From NCBI GenBank assembly GCA_028564705.1, contig JAPXFQ010000256.1:1-64000 (forward strand): 64,000 nt of DNA. Direction: 5' to 3'. Source of the stretch: Apricaphanius iberus. Its lineage: Eukaryota > Chordata > Actinopteri > Cyprinodontiformes > Aphaniidae. Position 1 is the first letter of the stretch. The number at the start of each line of letters is the position of its first letter. The notes under the pieces were generated by a model that was not told the DNA's origin, searched no databases, and saw only the letters and a program-made list of their open reading frames with translations. A program made the position numbers and the translations under genes. Below are positions 23,576 to 36,200 of this stretch, piece after piece.

Positions 23576-25154
23576 CCTTTTATTTAAAGGCGAAATATAT
23601 TTTAATAAATGATCAATAAATGATTTGAAAACAGCTTTTTTATTTACTCAGGTTATCTTTGTCTGATATTTATGTGGTGATCTGAAATGTTTAAGAGTAA
23701 CAAAATAAGGCAAAATTGAGGAAATCTGTAAGCACGCAAATATGCTTTCACAGAAAGGTAAAGCGTGATCCAGTGTAGTGAGTCAGTAAGTTAACCTACA
23801 CATAGAAACCCAAACCCACGCTTTCTTCACCGGGCTATCAAATGTACAAGAAATTGGAGCATAAAGAAGCTCTTTTCGTAAATAAAAACACACTTGAAGT
23901 TTACCTGACCCGTGGTAAAGACCCCCAGACTGAAAACGAGATAAGCTTGCGACGTGGATGTAACGTCATTATCAACACCTCCTGAGTGCATCATGCACGT
24001 GTGTGTGGACACGCAGACTGTTTGCAGAAGCTTTATGTGTCAGCAAACACAAAGAGCTATTCACAAGCCATGAAAATGCAACAAAGGGACAATTTACAGC
24101 AACAAAGACACCTCCATACTGGAGGCCACACTAGGTACAAATTGGATCGAACCCCCTCCCATCTCAGCCAGCTCTAAACTGCTGTAATACTCTGGAGATG
24201 GAGCAAAATTCATTGGCCATTAGTTGTTATATAGGTACATTTATGCATCCAACACAGTAAAATGTATTGAAGTTTCCTATACACAACTCATCTTTTACCT
24301 TTACTCCCCTTTAATTTGTAAAGGAAAAAGAAACCAATAGGCACTTTCTTTTTTATTCATATCTACCATTATGGGTGAGATACAGTCCGTCTCTATCCTA
24401 TAATCCTTTACTTTGTACATTACAATAAATCAGAGGTCTGAAAAGTATGTCAGAGTAAATCTTCAATAATGTGAAAAGAATTTGACACAAAAAGAGACAA
24501 CAAATAGTTTTTTTCCTACCAGCTGATAACTTGAATTAGGACTGTGGCATAGTAATTATAGATAATTAAAGTGTATACAGTTGAGTTATTTATTGTCAAA
24601 CAAGCTTAATTCAAAACATCTGCTAATTACTGTTTGGAATAAATACATACACAAATACTGTATTTTCCACTGAGGGCTGGCCTGCTGATCCTGATAAAGA
24701 CAGATTCAGATTATACAAAGAAACGGGGTGCAGGTTAGATAAAAGAAATAGAAGGTTGTTTCAGGATAAGCCCCATTTATTCATCAAAGCGTAGGTCCCT
24801 AAGATTTATAAGATTTTTATTTATATTACCACGAAAATGCTGGGAGCTCTTAGTTTTGACAGAAACAAAAAGTCAGATTTTTTAGTATTTCACCTGCCGA
24901 TCATTAAGTACAGCCTATTAATGAAAAAAATCTGCAGATTTGTCTCTGTGGCTATTTGCATATTTTGCATATTTAGTTATTATTAGATTCTAACTAGCAG
25001 AAAGTTATAAACTATGTGTATGTTACTACCAAGACTATGGGAATTAGACCATGGGAGGTGTGTTGAGAGGTGGCAAACATGTTTGGGATAACCAAAGATA
25101 AATTAAGGAATAACTATAAGGGATGTAAATGTTGAAATTACAAATACAGTACGG
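23576..25154. other. AT-rich intergenic DNA, no call
   Basis: No coding, RNA or structured repeat was supported. Confidence 0.4.
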
Positions 25155-25344
25155 TACAGTTGAAACCAGATATTTACATACACTTTAGAAATAAAACACA
25201 ATAATATTTTTTTCTTTACTGTCAGACATCAAAACAGTTAAATTTTTTGTTCTTTTATCTGTGAAATGTCAGAATATGGAGAAAGATAATTCTTATGTAT
25301 TTTTATTTTTTCCATCAAATTCATAAGTATACATACACTAAGTT

Positions 25345-25620
25345 TATTAAATCAATCAATCTTTATTTATACAGCACATTTCTAACAACCAAGGTTGACG
25401 ACAGTGCTTTACAATTATAAAAATAAACAAAAGCTAAAAATAGACTTTGAAAATAAAAACCAAATACATAAAAACTGAAATAATTAAACAGCTGGAAAAA
25501 AAGCTAAATAGAACTCAGGTTAAACGCTAAAATAATAATAAAGGGTATAATGCCTTTAAGTGCTAAATGCCATCTGAAATATATAGGTCTTAAGTTTCAA
25601 TTTAAATAGTGGCAAATTGG
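25345..25620 (+). repeat. Dispersed repeat inserted in the family C element
   Basis: Starts aaatcaatcaatctttattt and acagcacatttctaacaacc, a motif frequent in fish DNA, followed by an A-rich body. It separates the element's left terminal region from its transposase remains. Boundaries are approximate. Confidence 0.5.
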
Positions 25621-26479
25621 TCATGCTACAAAGCTTGTTGTCTTTTTAATCAAAAAAAAACTTCAGATGGTTCCATTGTGAGCTCAAGAAGCTTCTGATA
25701 GGTTAATTGAGTCCATCTGAGTTAATTGGTTACACACCTATGGATGCATGCAAACAAATAGCACGAACACAGAACCTCTTTCTTTTACATCATGGGAAAT
25801 TCAAGAGAAATCGACACTGACATCAGGAAAAAGAGCTGTGGTCATCCACAACTGTGGCTAATCCTCTGGTGCAATTTCCAAATGCCTGATGGTCTCACGT
25901 TCATCTGTTCAGACGATAATGGGCAAGTATAAAAAACATGGGAATGTCAAACCATCATACCGCTCAGAATTAGGAAGGATTCTGTGAAATAAACTCCAGG
26001 ACAACAGCAGAAGACCTTGTGAAGATGCTTTCTGAAACTGCTGAGACAGGTTCACCTTTACCACCATGAGCTGAAAGGTTACTCTGAGAGGAAAAAGACA
26101 TTACTTCAAAACCAGCATAAAGTTTGTAACTGAACATTGGGACAGAAGTCTGAATTTCTAGGGACATGTCCTGTGGTCTAGAGCAACAAAAAAAATTAAC
26201 TGTTCAGCCATAATTATAAAGGGTATAGTTGGAGGAAAAAGAGAGAACCTTTTGAAGCCTCAGAACCCAACTGTGACGTATGGCGGTGACAGCATCATGT
26301 TCTGCTGCATAAGAAAGGAATGGTGCACTTGACCAAATGATATCGTGAGAAAAAAAAATCTGGTTGACAAATTGAAATAATATCTGAAGACATCAGACGG
26401 GAAGTTGAAGCTTGGACACAGATGAGGCTTCCAAATGGATGATGACCTGAAGTTGACCTTGAGATTAGTTACAAAGTGG

Positions 26480-26948
26480 CTTAAAGCTGTGCTCTAGCCC
26501 CTGCTGCCCCTCCCTTAATAGAAGGAGCTGAAGGCCATGCCTCATACCACACATGCCCAGGGAAAGCAACGTCAACAGGGAGAGCATCACTGCATCGACC
26601 TACTTTTTATAATTTAATTTTTCAGAGGTAGAATTTTTTTCTTCTTTTTTTTTTACCAAAACCCTACGACTTCTTCCGTTTTTTTGTTCATGTACTGAGC
26701 TTACTGATGCACATCACCCCTTACTGCACGCTGGGGACTGGGGTGCGTTCTCGTTGATTGACCACTCCCACTTGTGGATACGCAAATTATTTGGTCAACG
26801 CTCTGGGCTTGTGTAAATAATTCATAATTTTACTGTAGAGGCAAGAGGAGGGACTTATGGGAAATATACGTTCTGAAAGATGTCCTGCTTTATATCATAG
26901 AACAGGGTCAGATAGTCAAATTGAAGCTACTTTAAAAAGGTTTAAACT
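26480..26948. mobile_element. Unclassified insertion in the family C element
   Basis: Transposase-like sequence stops near 26475 and resumes near 26950. The intervening 470 bases (gcccctgctgcccctccctt at the left, aaactatgcaccccagttgt at the right) are unrelated to Tc1. No clear terminal repeats were found. Confidence 0.4.
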
Positions 26949-27704
26949 ATGCACCCCAGTTGTAGGGACAACAAAGTCAACACAATGGAGAGGCCATTAC
27001 AAAGCCCTGATCTCAGTCCCATAGATGATTTTCTGGGCAGCACTTAAAAGGAGAGTGTGAGCAACAACGGTTACAAACCTGACCCAGTTCCTCCAGTTCT
27101 GTCCAGAGGAGTGGGCAAAGATTCCAGCAAACTCCTGTTTGCAGGCTTGTGGAAAGATGTCTAAAACGTCTGGCCGCAGTGAAATGGTTTCTGGGCAATT
27201 CTCCGAAATACTAACAAAGTGTATGTGTACTTCTGACTTTTATGAAAGTAATAAAATAAATGTGTATCAATTCTTTCTTTATTGTGACACTTCACAAATA
27301 AAAACATGTTAATATTTATTGATCAAAAACAAAACAGTTCACTCTGATTTGGTGTTTGACAATAAATAAATAAAAATGTATGCCTGACAATATGTGGTTT
27401 TCAACTGTATTTGATGACACAACTACATAGCTGTTACTTAATTACCAAGGAGGTTAGGTTTTAGCCAGAGTTTGGCAAAACTCAACTCAAAAAGTTATGT
27501 CATGGTGTGAGGTCTATCTTTGTCTTGTTCTTAATTGTCCTCAACTGTTCCCTGTCTTCCTAATTACATTACAATATTTATATCCCCTCTGTTTCCTGAT
27601 GTCTTTGTTGGATCATCGTTTAGTCCCTTCGTCATGTCTATGTCCTGTCCTCCCTTCCTGAGCTGGACTAACATTATTTAATAAAATTAGTTATTCTAAC
27701 TGTA

Positions 27705-27740
27705 AATCCAGGGGTGCCCAAAGTGGGGCACCCCTGGATT
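27705..27740. repeat. Perfect 15-bp hairpin
   Basis: The arms aatccaggggtgccc (27705-27719) and gggcacccctggatt (27726-27740) are perfectly complementary, with a 6-base loop aaagtg. The arm covers the hAT end and three flanking bases. Confidence 0.9.
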
Positions 27741-27937
27741 TTTTAAACAGATAAATATATCTTATTTTTTATTTTTTTATTTACTCAGAAAGGCATCTTA
27801 AATAACTGTATAATTAATAAAAGTACTTTACTATTGGTATTTGTGTTTGGAGTAAAATATTACACTTGGCCCTCGGCCCTCTGATAAAGTTTAATTTTGG
27901 CCCTCAGACAGAAAAAAGTTTGGGCGCCCCTGCTCTA
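27708..27937. mobile_element. hAT-like MITE (caggggtgcccaaa ends)
   Basis: The left end ccaggggtgcccaaagt and right end agtttgggcgcccctg are inverted, a signature of hAT (Charlie/Tip100-like) MITEs. The left end is immediately followed by its own inverse, producing a hairpin at 27705-27740. The flanking octamers are too diverged to prove a target duplication. Confidence 0.6.
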
Positions 27938-27940
27938 AAC

Positions 27941-30900
27941 GCTTCTCTGCACAGTGGTCCTCATTAAACATCATGACATTTAGTGGATTTTAAAACAGGA
28001 TGAGGAACAAGTGATGAGACTTTGGAGGTGATCTACAGGTGGGGACTGAGCTGCCTGGGCAGAGGCAGCACTTTCCAAGTGTTTTCTTGTTCATACAACG
28101 TTTCCTAAATCAGTCTTCTCACTGCAAAATCTACAAGGAAGAATTGTTGACATTCTGTTCAATTAAATTTTTAAAAAATACGTCATTAATCCCAAAGGGC
28201 AACTAAAGATATCACTCATAAACGTTATTTCTAGTTGTTGCAGGTGATAGTACAAGACTTGGAAATCATTGCTATGGTTAAGTTTTTGTTGATGTAGCTT
28301 TAATATTCTAGGTATGACAACAACAAAAAATACATTTGTGTAACAACACAAAAGAGTTAAAATAAATGAATGTGACTTGTTGTAATTTGCAACTTTAGTC
28401 CTCAATTATCAGATTATAGATATTAAACTGATCCACAGAACTCAGAGAGTATGCTTGACCCACCTCAGCCTAATGACATCTTCGTAACCGGGTCACGTCT
28501 GTAAGCAGAGATTGAATTAACAGGAGGTGGAGCACACCCCGTCAATCCAAAAAAGCAGTCATCAGCATTGACGGATGGATTTTTTAACCGGCTGATCAAT
28601 AACATGAGCCCAGCCCTGTAAAACATACACCGAGTCTGAGACAGAGCCTTTAGTCCAAACACACTAATCAGGCATACAAAAGGAGATGCAGATTACACGT
28701 TACTATGACGACTGCTGCTGTAGAGTGGCAGAGGGCTAAATGGAGCTGGCTTCAAGAGCATGTTGAAATTTGATATGGTTTGAAAGGCCAGGTGTGCGCT
28801 GATAGGATAGAGTAGCAACACAACTTGATTAGGTGTATGTAGCTGCTTTATTTCAGTATTTCATAATAATAATTATATAATGATTTATAAATGTGGTCTA
28901 ATGTCTGAAGCTTCTCCAGTTCAGAATTAACTCTTTGTAGAAAGTTAATCCCAGCAATGACTAAGCAGGCAGAACTCCACCCAGGCTGCATTTTTGATGT
29001 ACGTTTCTACTCCTGCAAAGTACAGAACACGCACCCACCCCCCCCTTTTTTTTTCCATCCCACTTTGGGTAAGCAGAACCCCCACCCACCCTACCCTACA
29101 ACTATCCATCCCCAGCTCATCCTCCCCATCAGACACCAGCTGCTGGCAGGCTGCACCCCATGAACTCCCTCCAGCGCTTTACTGGGCCTGGCTAATCACT
29201 GGTGCTCACCAGCTACTGCAACCACAACCTGCCCCCACTCTCACTGCTGGGACTGTCCCATCTGGGACTCATGATTGGGGTTTCTTCTTACAGCTCGAAA
29301 GCAGCTCAGGGTACAAGGAGGAGGAGGATGACGGAGAAGGTGAAATAAGACATCAGGGATTAGAGATGAAGGGATGTCGGTGATGTGTATTGTGTTCACG
29401 CTGTGGGAAAGCAGACGACAAAATGGAATAATGATAGAGAAATGATCAATGATGATGCATGTAATTCAAACCCTTATCTCAGCAACAACAACAAACGCGA
29501 TTATGGCACATTATGGCGTTTTGTCAGGAAACAGCTTTTGGCTAGAAAAACATTGAATGGAGGACAGTATGCTGATTGCAGTTTGTGCCTAGATAAACTA
29601 TCACTATTAGCTGGGACCAGATGGCAGACTGATAATGCACATTGCTTTGGTGCTCCCATACCGACCCTGCTCATTAGGAACCACATTCACACACAGGGAT
29701 ACAGCATGGATATAATCTTGGAACCTGTATTATGGTGATCCTGGATTTACGGTGTTCTTAAACAAATATGATGCAATGTTCCCACAAAAAAGCCCCAGGT
29801 ATGAAGCACAATCATGGAACCTTTTTTCTCATAAGGAGCTGTTTTGCCCTCTGATGAGACCATTTGTGGCCAATTTTGATGGCAACACTTGCTCCAAATT
29901 TTATATGGATGTTAGTTATTCCTGTTTCAACGAGTTGCAACTTTATGGTGCACTATATTATCTATATCAATATTTTTTGTGTTTTTGCTGCTTGGGTGAG
30001 AACTTTGGTTAAGTTTCAGGAACATATCCCATATATTCCATATCATATTACATTAAATATGTTAATATACTATATCCCCTATAGTGCATTTCTTCTTAGC
30101 CTTATAGGGTTTTAATAATTAGGCTCAATTCAAGTAAATAATTTAATTTTACTTTTTCCTTCTGCTTCTTTTGAAACTAAGATAAGCTGATCCAAAATTT
30201 GTAAACTGCTGAATAAAATTCCAAAAATCAACACTGCTTAAATGCAACATGCAAGGACAGTTTGTGAAATTGTTTTGACTTTACTACCAGTCTTATTCTT
30301 CCATCTGCACAGAAATAGATTTCCCCAGCAGCAATGCAGGTCAGGGGCTGCTGATGATGGTCATTTACAAGGCACATCATATGGTGGGGTTGCTCATCAG
30401 TCGACATTCGTCTCCCCCCTCCAAGGGCTGACACAGAAAACTATTTTTAGAAGCTGGCGTCTGGTAACGTGACGCTGCCGCAGACGCACGCACGATGGCT
30501 GTGAACTGAATACTGATTGACAGGAGCTCTGGAAAATGGAGCCGTTTGACGTTTTAGATTATACCGAAAAACAAAATAGCATTTTAACCAAACTAAAAAT
30601 GTATTGATGATTAAATATTTAAAATACGTTCATTCTGATTTGAATAGGCTGTATTCCATAACAATATACCTTAATACACGACAAAACAAAGAATTCAATC
30701 ATCTTTAGTTCTGCAATGGGATAGCGGTTGACTGTGGAGGGACACAAGTGCTAAGGTCAAATAATCAAATACGTAATTAAATGTACATTTATCTTTTTAT
30801 AAATACATATTACAAAATTCTACAAGATAAGTGATAAATTTACTAATAGCCATAAGCCTATAATATGTTAGTTGATTAAATCTATAATCAAATAATTATT

Positions 30901-31032
30901 CTTGGTTTTTCACTGAAATTATACAGGCAAATCACATTCATCATTTGTGTGAGCCCCACTCACTGACTTATCCTGGGCAAAAAAAATGATTTGATCAATA
31001 AAATAATAAATTAATTACATTTACTTTAATTT
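27941..31032. other. Intergenic DNA upstream of cpeb2, no gene assigned
   Basis: A moderately GC-rich stretch at 28950-29380 has C-rich tracts and a 129-codon frame. Near its end, cttcttacag at 29285-29294 and a possible donor gaag|gtgaaa near 29337-29343 could bracket a small exon, but the peptide is not recognisable. A 117-codon frame at 29385-29738 is likewise unassigned. The rest is AT-rich. Confidence 0.35.
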
Positions 31033-31380
31033 GTGAGTTGCACAGTGGCATAGTTTGCTCTGTTCCCTCGCAGCAAGAAGGTCCTATAGGTTTGAATCCC
31101 TGCCGGGGGTCTTTCTGCACAGAGTTTGCTTGTTCTCCTTGTAAATCTGTGTTCCCTCCGGGTATTCCGGCTTCCTCCTACAGATCGAAAACATGAATGT
31201 AAGGTGTCTTTCTAAAGTATGAGTTAAGTACTAGTTTGTGTGCGCGTGCGCGTGCGTGGTTGCTTGTCCTGTGTGTCTCCGTGTTGCCCGGCGATGTACT
31301 GGCGACCTTTCCAGCGTGTACCCTGCCTCTCGCCCAATGACCACTGGAGAAAGGCACCGGCCCTCCTGGAACTCTGTATA
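31033..31380 (+). mobile_element. tRNA-headed SINE
   Basis: The head (31039-31100: cacagtggcatagtttgctc, gtttgaatccctgccggg) and body (ctttctgcacagagtttgct, ggtattccggcttcctccta) match the 19125 copy. The tail end (cgtgtaccctgcctctcgcc) is well kept. It lies 1 kb upstream of the cpeb2 start. Confidence 0.75.
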
Positions 31381-31820
31381 GAACAGACAGTAGATAATTG
31401 AAGGATGATAATTGTCCATGCTACTAAACCCCACCCTTCCACAGTCAGCTTCTTTGGCTGCTCTGTCCACACTAAAGAAAACCATTCTAGACATATATGC
31501 GTCTGAGCATGGCACGCTTGAAAACAGGAACCAAAATTATTGTATTAAAAAAATGTGTGTGACTTGACTTACATTCAAACAGCATCTTAATAATTATACC
31601 ACATATAACTTTGAATTTAATGTGCAGCTACGTTTACAATTTTGTATTGCCGTTCTTATTGAGGTTAAACAAATAATTGTCAAAACGTATAGTTTTTTAT
31701 ATTAATATTATTTGTGGCACTTTTGGCTAGTAATATATGGTGCCTCGCTCTGCTGTAGGCTACTTTAGGGGGTGTAGAGAGGGTGTATAGGCCTACTGCA
31801 CTTTATGAATAATGAAAAAG
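31381..31820. other. AT-rich DNA just upstream of the CpG-rich promoter region
   Basis: No feature was recognised. Composition changes sharply to GC-rich at about 31820. Confidence 0.45.
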
Positions 31821-32360
31821 TGACGTAAACAATGCGGCTCTCTTTGCGGCTCGAGGCGGGCGCACGGAGGCGTGATGCGGCCGTGACGTGGTTCGAGTCG
31901 GGGATCTTTAATCCTCTGCCGCAGCAGCCCAGCCGGTCACCGGAGGAGGGGGGCAGCTAGGTTCGGACTGAAATGGGCCGTGCAGGCTAGGCTAAGCGTA
32001 ACCAGGCCGAAACAGCTCGGTGTTTAGGTAGGTAGTAGGAGAGCCGAGAGGAGAAGAGAATACGACGAGAACGAGGCGAGTATTTCTGCCTAGGCCTGAC
32101 CCCCTCCACCTCCAGCCAATTCCCTCTTATTCCCCTGCTGAAAGGACCTCAAACAGATAAATAAGTGGTTATATTTAAACATTTTTAAAGCCTTTTTTGC
32201 TTAACTGAAACGCCGAATTTAGTGTTGGTATAATTTATCGCCGCGTGAATACACCGCCTCGCCCTGCCTGTTTCTTGAGCGTAATTTATTCCTCGTTTCG
32301 CCCTTCAGAAGCGTCGCCGCGTCCCCTCTTTTCCTGTCAGCCACTGCGCATCAGCACAAC
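31821..32360 (+). promoter_or_regulatory. cpeb2: CpG-rich promoter and 5' leader region of cpeb2
   Basis: By eye, CpG density rises abruptly at about 31.82 kb and stays high through exon 1. Two TGACGT half-sites (31821-31826 and 31884-31889) resemble CRE/ATF half-elements, and no TATA box is apparent. The transcription start cannot be fixed from sequence. An in-frame TAG at 32220-32222, with no ATG between it and 32361, supports the chosen start codon and argues against an N-terminal extension encoded contiguously upstream. CpG-island promoters are usual for regulators of this kind; that this is the promoter is inference from position. Confidence 0.55.
31973..31990 (+). promoter_or_regulatory. 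Possible 5-codon upstream ORF
   Basis: An ATG in good context (G at -3, G at +4) opens the frame M-G-R-A-G and stops at TAG. There is no other ATG between it and the cpeb2 start at 32361. Whether it is in the mRNA depends on the unknown transcription start. Confidence 0.35.
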
Positions 32361-33251
32361 ATGCAGGATGAGCCTGTGGGGGTGACAGCCGCGCAGTTAC
32401 CCCCATCAGCCGAAGAGGAGGACCGCAGCAGCAGCGCGGTCAGCAAATCTGCAAAGCAAGCCATCCAGACCGAGAGCCAGCTGAGCTCCTTCACGTCGGA
32501 TTACAGCCACCTAACCCAGAAGATCGCTTTCCCCGAACATTTCTGCCATACGCAGTCCCTCTGTGACCTTCAGCGCTGCCGAAGCATACAGCAGCAGTTC
32601 CTCCTGACAGAGTCGCCCCCACCCCAGGGACGATTCAGTCACCTGCAGCCCTTCTCCAGCGCTGCTGACTCCCGCGGCTCTGCTGTGGAGGCAGCTGAAG
32701 CCGATGCTGCAACGTCATCGCCTTCCTCTGTAAATCTAAACACGATCCAAATGGACTCCCCCATCGCGCACCATTTAAATAACGGCAATGGCAGCAGCAG
32801 CACCGGTAATATGCTGTCCGGGGGTCTCAGCGCCGCTTTCCCCAACCTGCCCTCCCAGGAGATACAGAGCGCCGGCGGCGGCCCGTCGTCGCCCTCCCTC
32901 CCCGGTTTCGGCACCCCTTGGTCCGTGCAGACCAGCTCCTCGCCCCCACCTGCAGCCAACTCCATCAACCCAATGCACGCGAACGCCATCAGCCAGATGC
33001 CCAACGCGGAGTCCGAGAACAGCTTCTACCCGGGCATCCCTTCCTCCATCAACCCGGCCTTCTTCCAGAGCTTTTCCCCGGTGTCGGTTAATCCGTGCGC
33101 CGGGATTAACGTGCAGGGCTTCAGCGGTCCCTTTTCGCCTCAGATGAACGTCCCTCAGCAGCCGCAGAGCCGCAGGTCCCCAGTCAGTCCCCAGATGCAC
33201 CCCCAGCAGGGCGCCTTCCTGCAGCAAAGGAACAATTACAACCAACACCAG
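32361..33251 (+). CDS. cpeb2: cpeb2 exon 1 (residues 1-297), disordered N-terminal region
   Basis: CPEB2 binds U-rich 3'UTR elements in the cytoplasm and controls translation of target mRNAs. This exon encodes 297 residues starting MQDE, low in hydrophobic residues and rich in Ser, Pro, Gln and Asn. The segment SENSFYPGIPSSINPAFF (about residues 216-233) followed by QSFSPVS is diagnostic for CPEB2 among the CPEB2/3/4 paralogues as I remember them. Basic RRSPVSPQ and Q/N-rich QQRNNYNQHQ stretches close the exon. The start is the first ATG after an in-frame stop (32220). The exon ends ccaacaccag|gtgagc in phase 0; reading on gives 24 odd residues and a stop, consistent with intron. The antisense 192-codon frame here is a composition effect. 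Confidence 0.9.
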
Positions 33252-36200
33252 GTGAGCCGCTGGACAGCATCCTCTCACAACAAGGTGATGCATTCTAGAC
33301 TTGTGTATTTTATACAGAGTTATTGAAAAATATACTTTAAGTACCCACTGCAACTAGAGTAATTGTATTTTAATTGAGAAATTAATGGATCTGATGGCTG
33401 AAATAATGTCTTAGGTTATGAGGGACATGTTGTGACAGTACTGTATATGTTCAAATGTGCACAATGTGCTGCCTGGCTCTTTGAGGCATAAATATTTCCT
33501 TTCAAAATGCATTATGCAAGGGTTGGGGGAGTGGGGAACACTGGAACAAGTGAGCATCTCTGAATCTTCCTGTTGTTCTCTCCTGGAAGCTGGCAGTGGG
33601 ATGCAGTCACATGGTCCTGGACCATCCCTGTCTTGTGGTTCACTCAGGGGGAATACAAAGGCTCGCAGGGTTGTGTGTGCTAAATGGGTGCTTATATGGG
33701 TGAAATGAAAACATCCAGTGTGCTGGTGGCACGGCACACCCTGAGGAAAGACAAGCAGAGGCTCACACGGACGTTCCTGCTCTGCCGCTCGCTTTAAAGG
33801 CTGGTAGCCTACAGCTTCAGGTTTCTCATGTGATTTGCACACTGGGTGTGTGCATGGGAGCATTTGTGTGTGTGACTGGGTGTGACTGTAAGTGCTTCTG
33901 TGGTGTTGTTGTTTCTTCGCCCTTTAACCCCTTCTGTCTTTGATTCCATTGTAAACATATTTGCATGAAAGCAACAAAGACAATCATGTGATTGTTGCCC
34001 CCCCCCAACACACACACACACCAAATACTCACCCAAAAACATTAAGACACCGGAGAAAATGACTCATAGTTAGGAACGTTTTAGCAGAAAGCCTACTGCT
34101 CTCTATACCGTGACGTCATTAGGATCTTGAGACACTAACCAAGCTTACTTCTGAACTGAGACAAACTGTTAATACTCTAATTTTATATCTTACTGATCTG
34201 ATGACGTCCCATCTGTCCTTTTTCAAAAAGATGCACCTAACAGAGACATCTGAGGCCAGTTTTTTTTTTCTATTAAAATTTTTTGTAATTGTCTGACCTG
34301 CTGATTCAGATTTTAGCTCTTAAATATTGAACTTTACGTGCTATAAAGAACCTAATAAAATAACAAAATGTACTCACTGGATGAATAGAAAAATAAACAT
34401 TCTTTCCAACAAATGTTTCATTTCAGTTCAGATAAAAAAAAAAGCATTTATCCCAAAGACAATTTTAATTTTGTTGTAACTCATATCATCTAAGTATACT
34501 CTAAGTCGTCATTGTGGACGTTGATGCTGTTGGCCGGAAGGATCTCCAGTAGCAGTCAGTGTTGCATTGAATCCAAATGAGGCCTCTGACTGCCTTATGA
34601 CTGTCAGGACATGCTAACAAAAGTGAAAAGGTAAAAACTAAATCAGCAACATCTCTTTCACATCACTGAAACTCTTCTAAAAAAGTCAAATCAGGCTATG
34701 TGACACAATGGTCAATGAAAGAACGAAGAAAATGAATAGTATCATGACCATTGTAGATTAAAAAAAATAAATTTAAATTGGCCACAGAGGGGTTAAATTC
34801 CATTACAAATCTCAGAAAATGTAGGTTTATTTCACATATTTAGAGCAACAAGCCTGGATATTCACTGATGTTGAAAACTTATCATTTAGGGGGGGGGGAT
34901 CATGATTAAAGGAATAACTTTACAATGCTGAAACCATAACATTCTTTGATTTGTAAAAAAAAAATAAAAAAATAAAATCTTACTATTTTGAAATTAGATA
35001 GTTGCAACAAAAGCTGTCAGATGTCCTCCAAGACTGAGGTGGTAAACCTGGGAGATGCATGTCTGAATATTTTCCCAAAGTGAGAATTTTTCCTGTATTG
35101 GAATATCTCCCAGGATCAGACTCAATGCACCCATGTTGCAGCTTCTTCCTTCCTTCCTTACTTATATTTTATTGAATAAGTACTGAGAATAAGAATTAGA
35201 TCCTAACCGAGTGCTTTTCTAGTCACCTCGGCTAAGGAGGTTCTGTTTGTTGGTTTGTCTGTTACCAACATAACTCAGTACGGATGGATGAAATCTTCAG
35301 AAAATATCCGGAGTAGGAACAGGAAAGAGGTTTGGGTGATCCTGACTCAAACCTAACAACGTAAATAAAAAAATTGTTGGTGGATTTTGATTGGACACAA
35401 TAAATTATGCTGTAAATGTGTCCCAGTTGCCAAGATAGTCTTTTTATCTACAAGACCCATTGAAAATAAACAGATTTCAACTCAATATTCAACAGGAAAA
35501 AACTCAGCTTTATTGTCAGATGTGTTAGTTTATTCATTCATTCATTCATTCAATCTGTAAAGCATCCCTTGGCCACCTTTATATCCAATCAGTCACAATT
35601 TGTCTTCGACCCAGATACGACATCACACTGTGTGTGCGTGTGTGTGTGTGTGTGTGGATCTTTTCATATCTTAAGAACCATCTTAAACATTGGTCTGTGG
35701 GATAACTCCCTGTAGAGAGTGTATACACTTACCGTTTCAGGCAGAATTATGTAACATGAAAGACATAATTGGATACTTTAACAGAATGAAATAGAGGAAC
35801 TTTGCTAGAGTACATTCAGCTTCCTGTTGTCTGTCCATTTCTCAATGCCGCAGCCTAAAGGAACTGCTAACATGCCTTCATCCATGGCAACTAGTTTTCC
35901 TTCTTGAAGCATCAAATAGCTTTTCTGCTTCCTCTGACTAATTTTTAAACAACCCTTTCAAACAGAGGGAACCTTGCTTTGGTTAATCTTCCCCCTAGTA
36001 ACAACTCAAACCATTGCAAGCGTGTTGTCAGCATGACCTGTGAGCATTTAGGCATGGTATGTTTACTAAACGGAAAAGAGATTTCCATTTTCGCTCTGGC
36101 GATCACCGATCAGAGCCTGACCAGACTATTTGTTGGTACATCTTTTCTGCAATTAATTTTTATGATTTTTAAGACATATTCTAAGACAAAGAGTGGCTAC

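Larger units (their letters stand above)
25157..27407 (+). mobile_element. Full-length but dead Tc1-like element of Sleeping-Beauty type (family C)
   Basis: Ends are cagttgaaaccagatatttac (first 20 bases) and its inverse, near tatgtggttttcaactg, with TA at 25155-25156 and 27408-27409. Each end has an inner direct repeat (tatacatacactaagttt at about 25326; agtgtatgtgtacttctgac at about 27216), giving the IR/DR layout known from Sleeping-Beauty-like elements. Remains of the transposase are visible in order: a start region at 25785-25850 (catgggaaattcaagagaaa), gtatggcggtgacagcatca at about 26278 (the HGGGS-type block before the second catalytic Asp) and attacaaagccctgatctca at about 26995 (the SPDLSP block before the final Glu). 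Stops and two insertions (about 25345-25620 and 26480-26948) break the gene. Confidence 0.8.

Noticed and set aside
33252..33326. Extension of exon 1 past the splice donor (24 more residues and a stop)
   Set aside because: A strong GT donor in phase 0 joins perfectly to exon 2, and the extra residues match no CPEB. It could only be an intron-retention product.
32639..33353. Long antisense frames (121 and 192 codons) and a 119-codon frame in another + frame over cpeb2 exon 1
   Set aside because: They are shadows of the GC-rich exon; their products are Arg/Pro/Gly-rich without domain patterns, while the + frame carries CPEB2-specific blocks.
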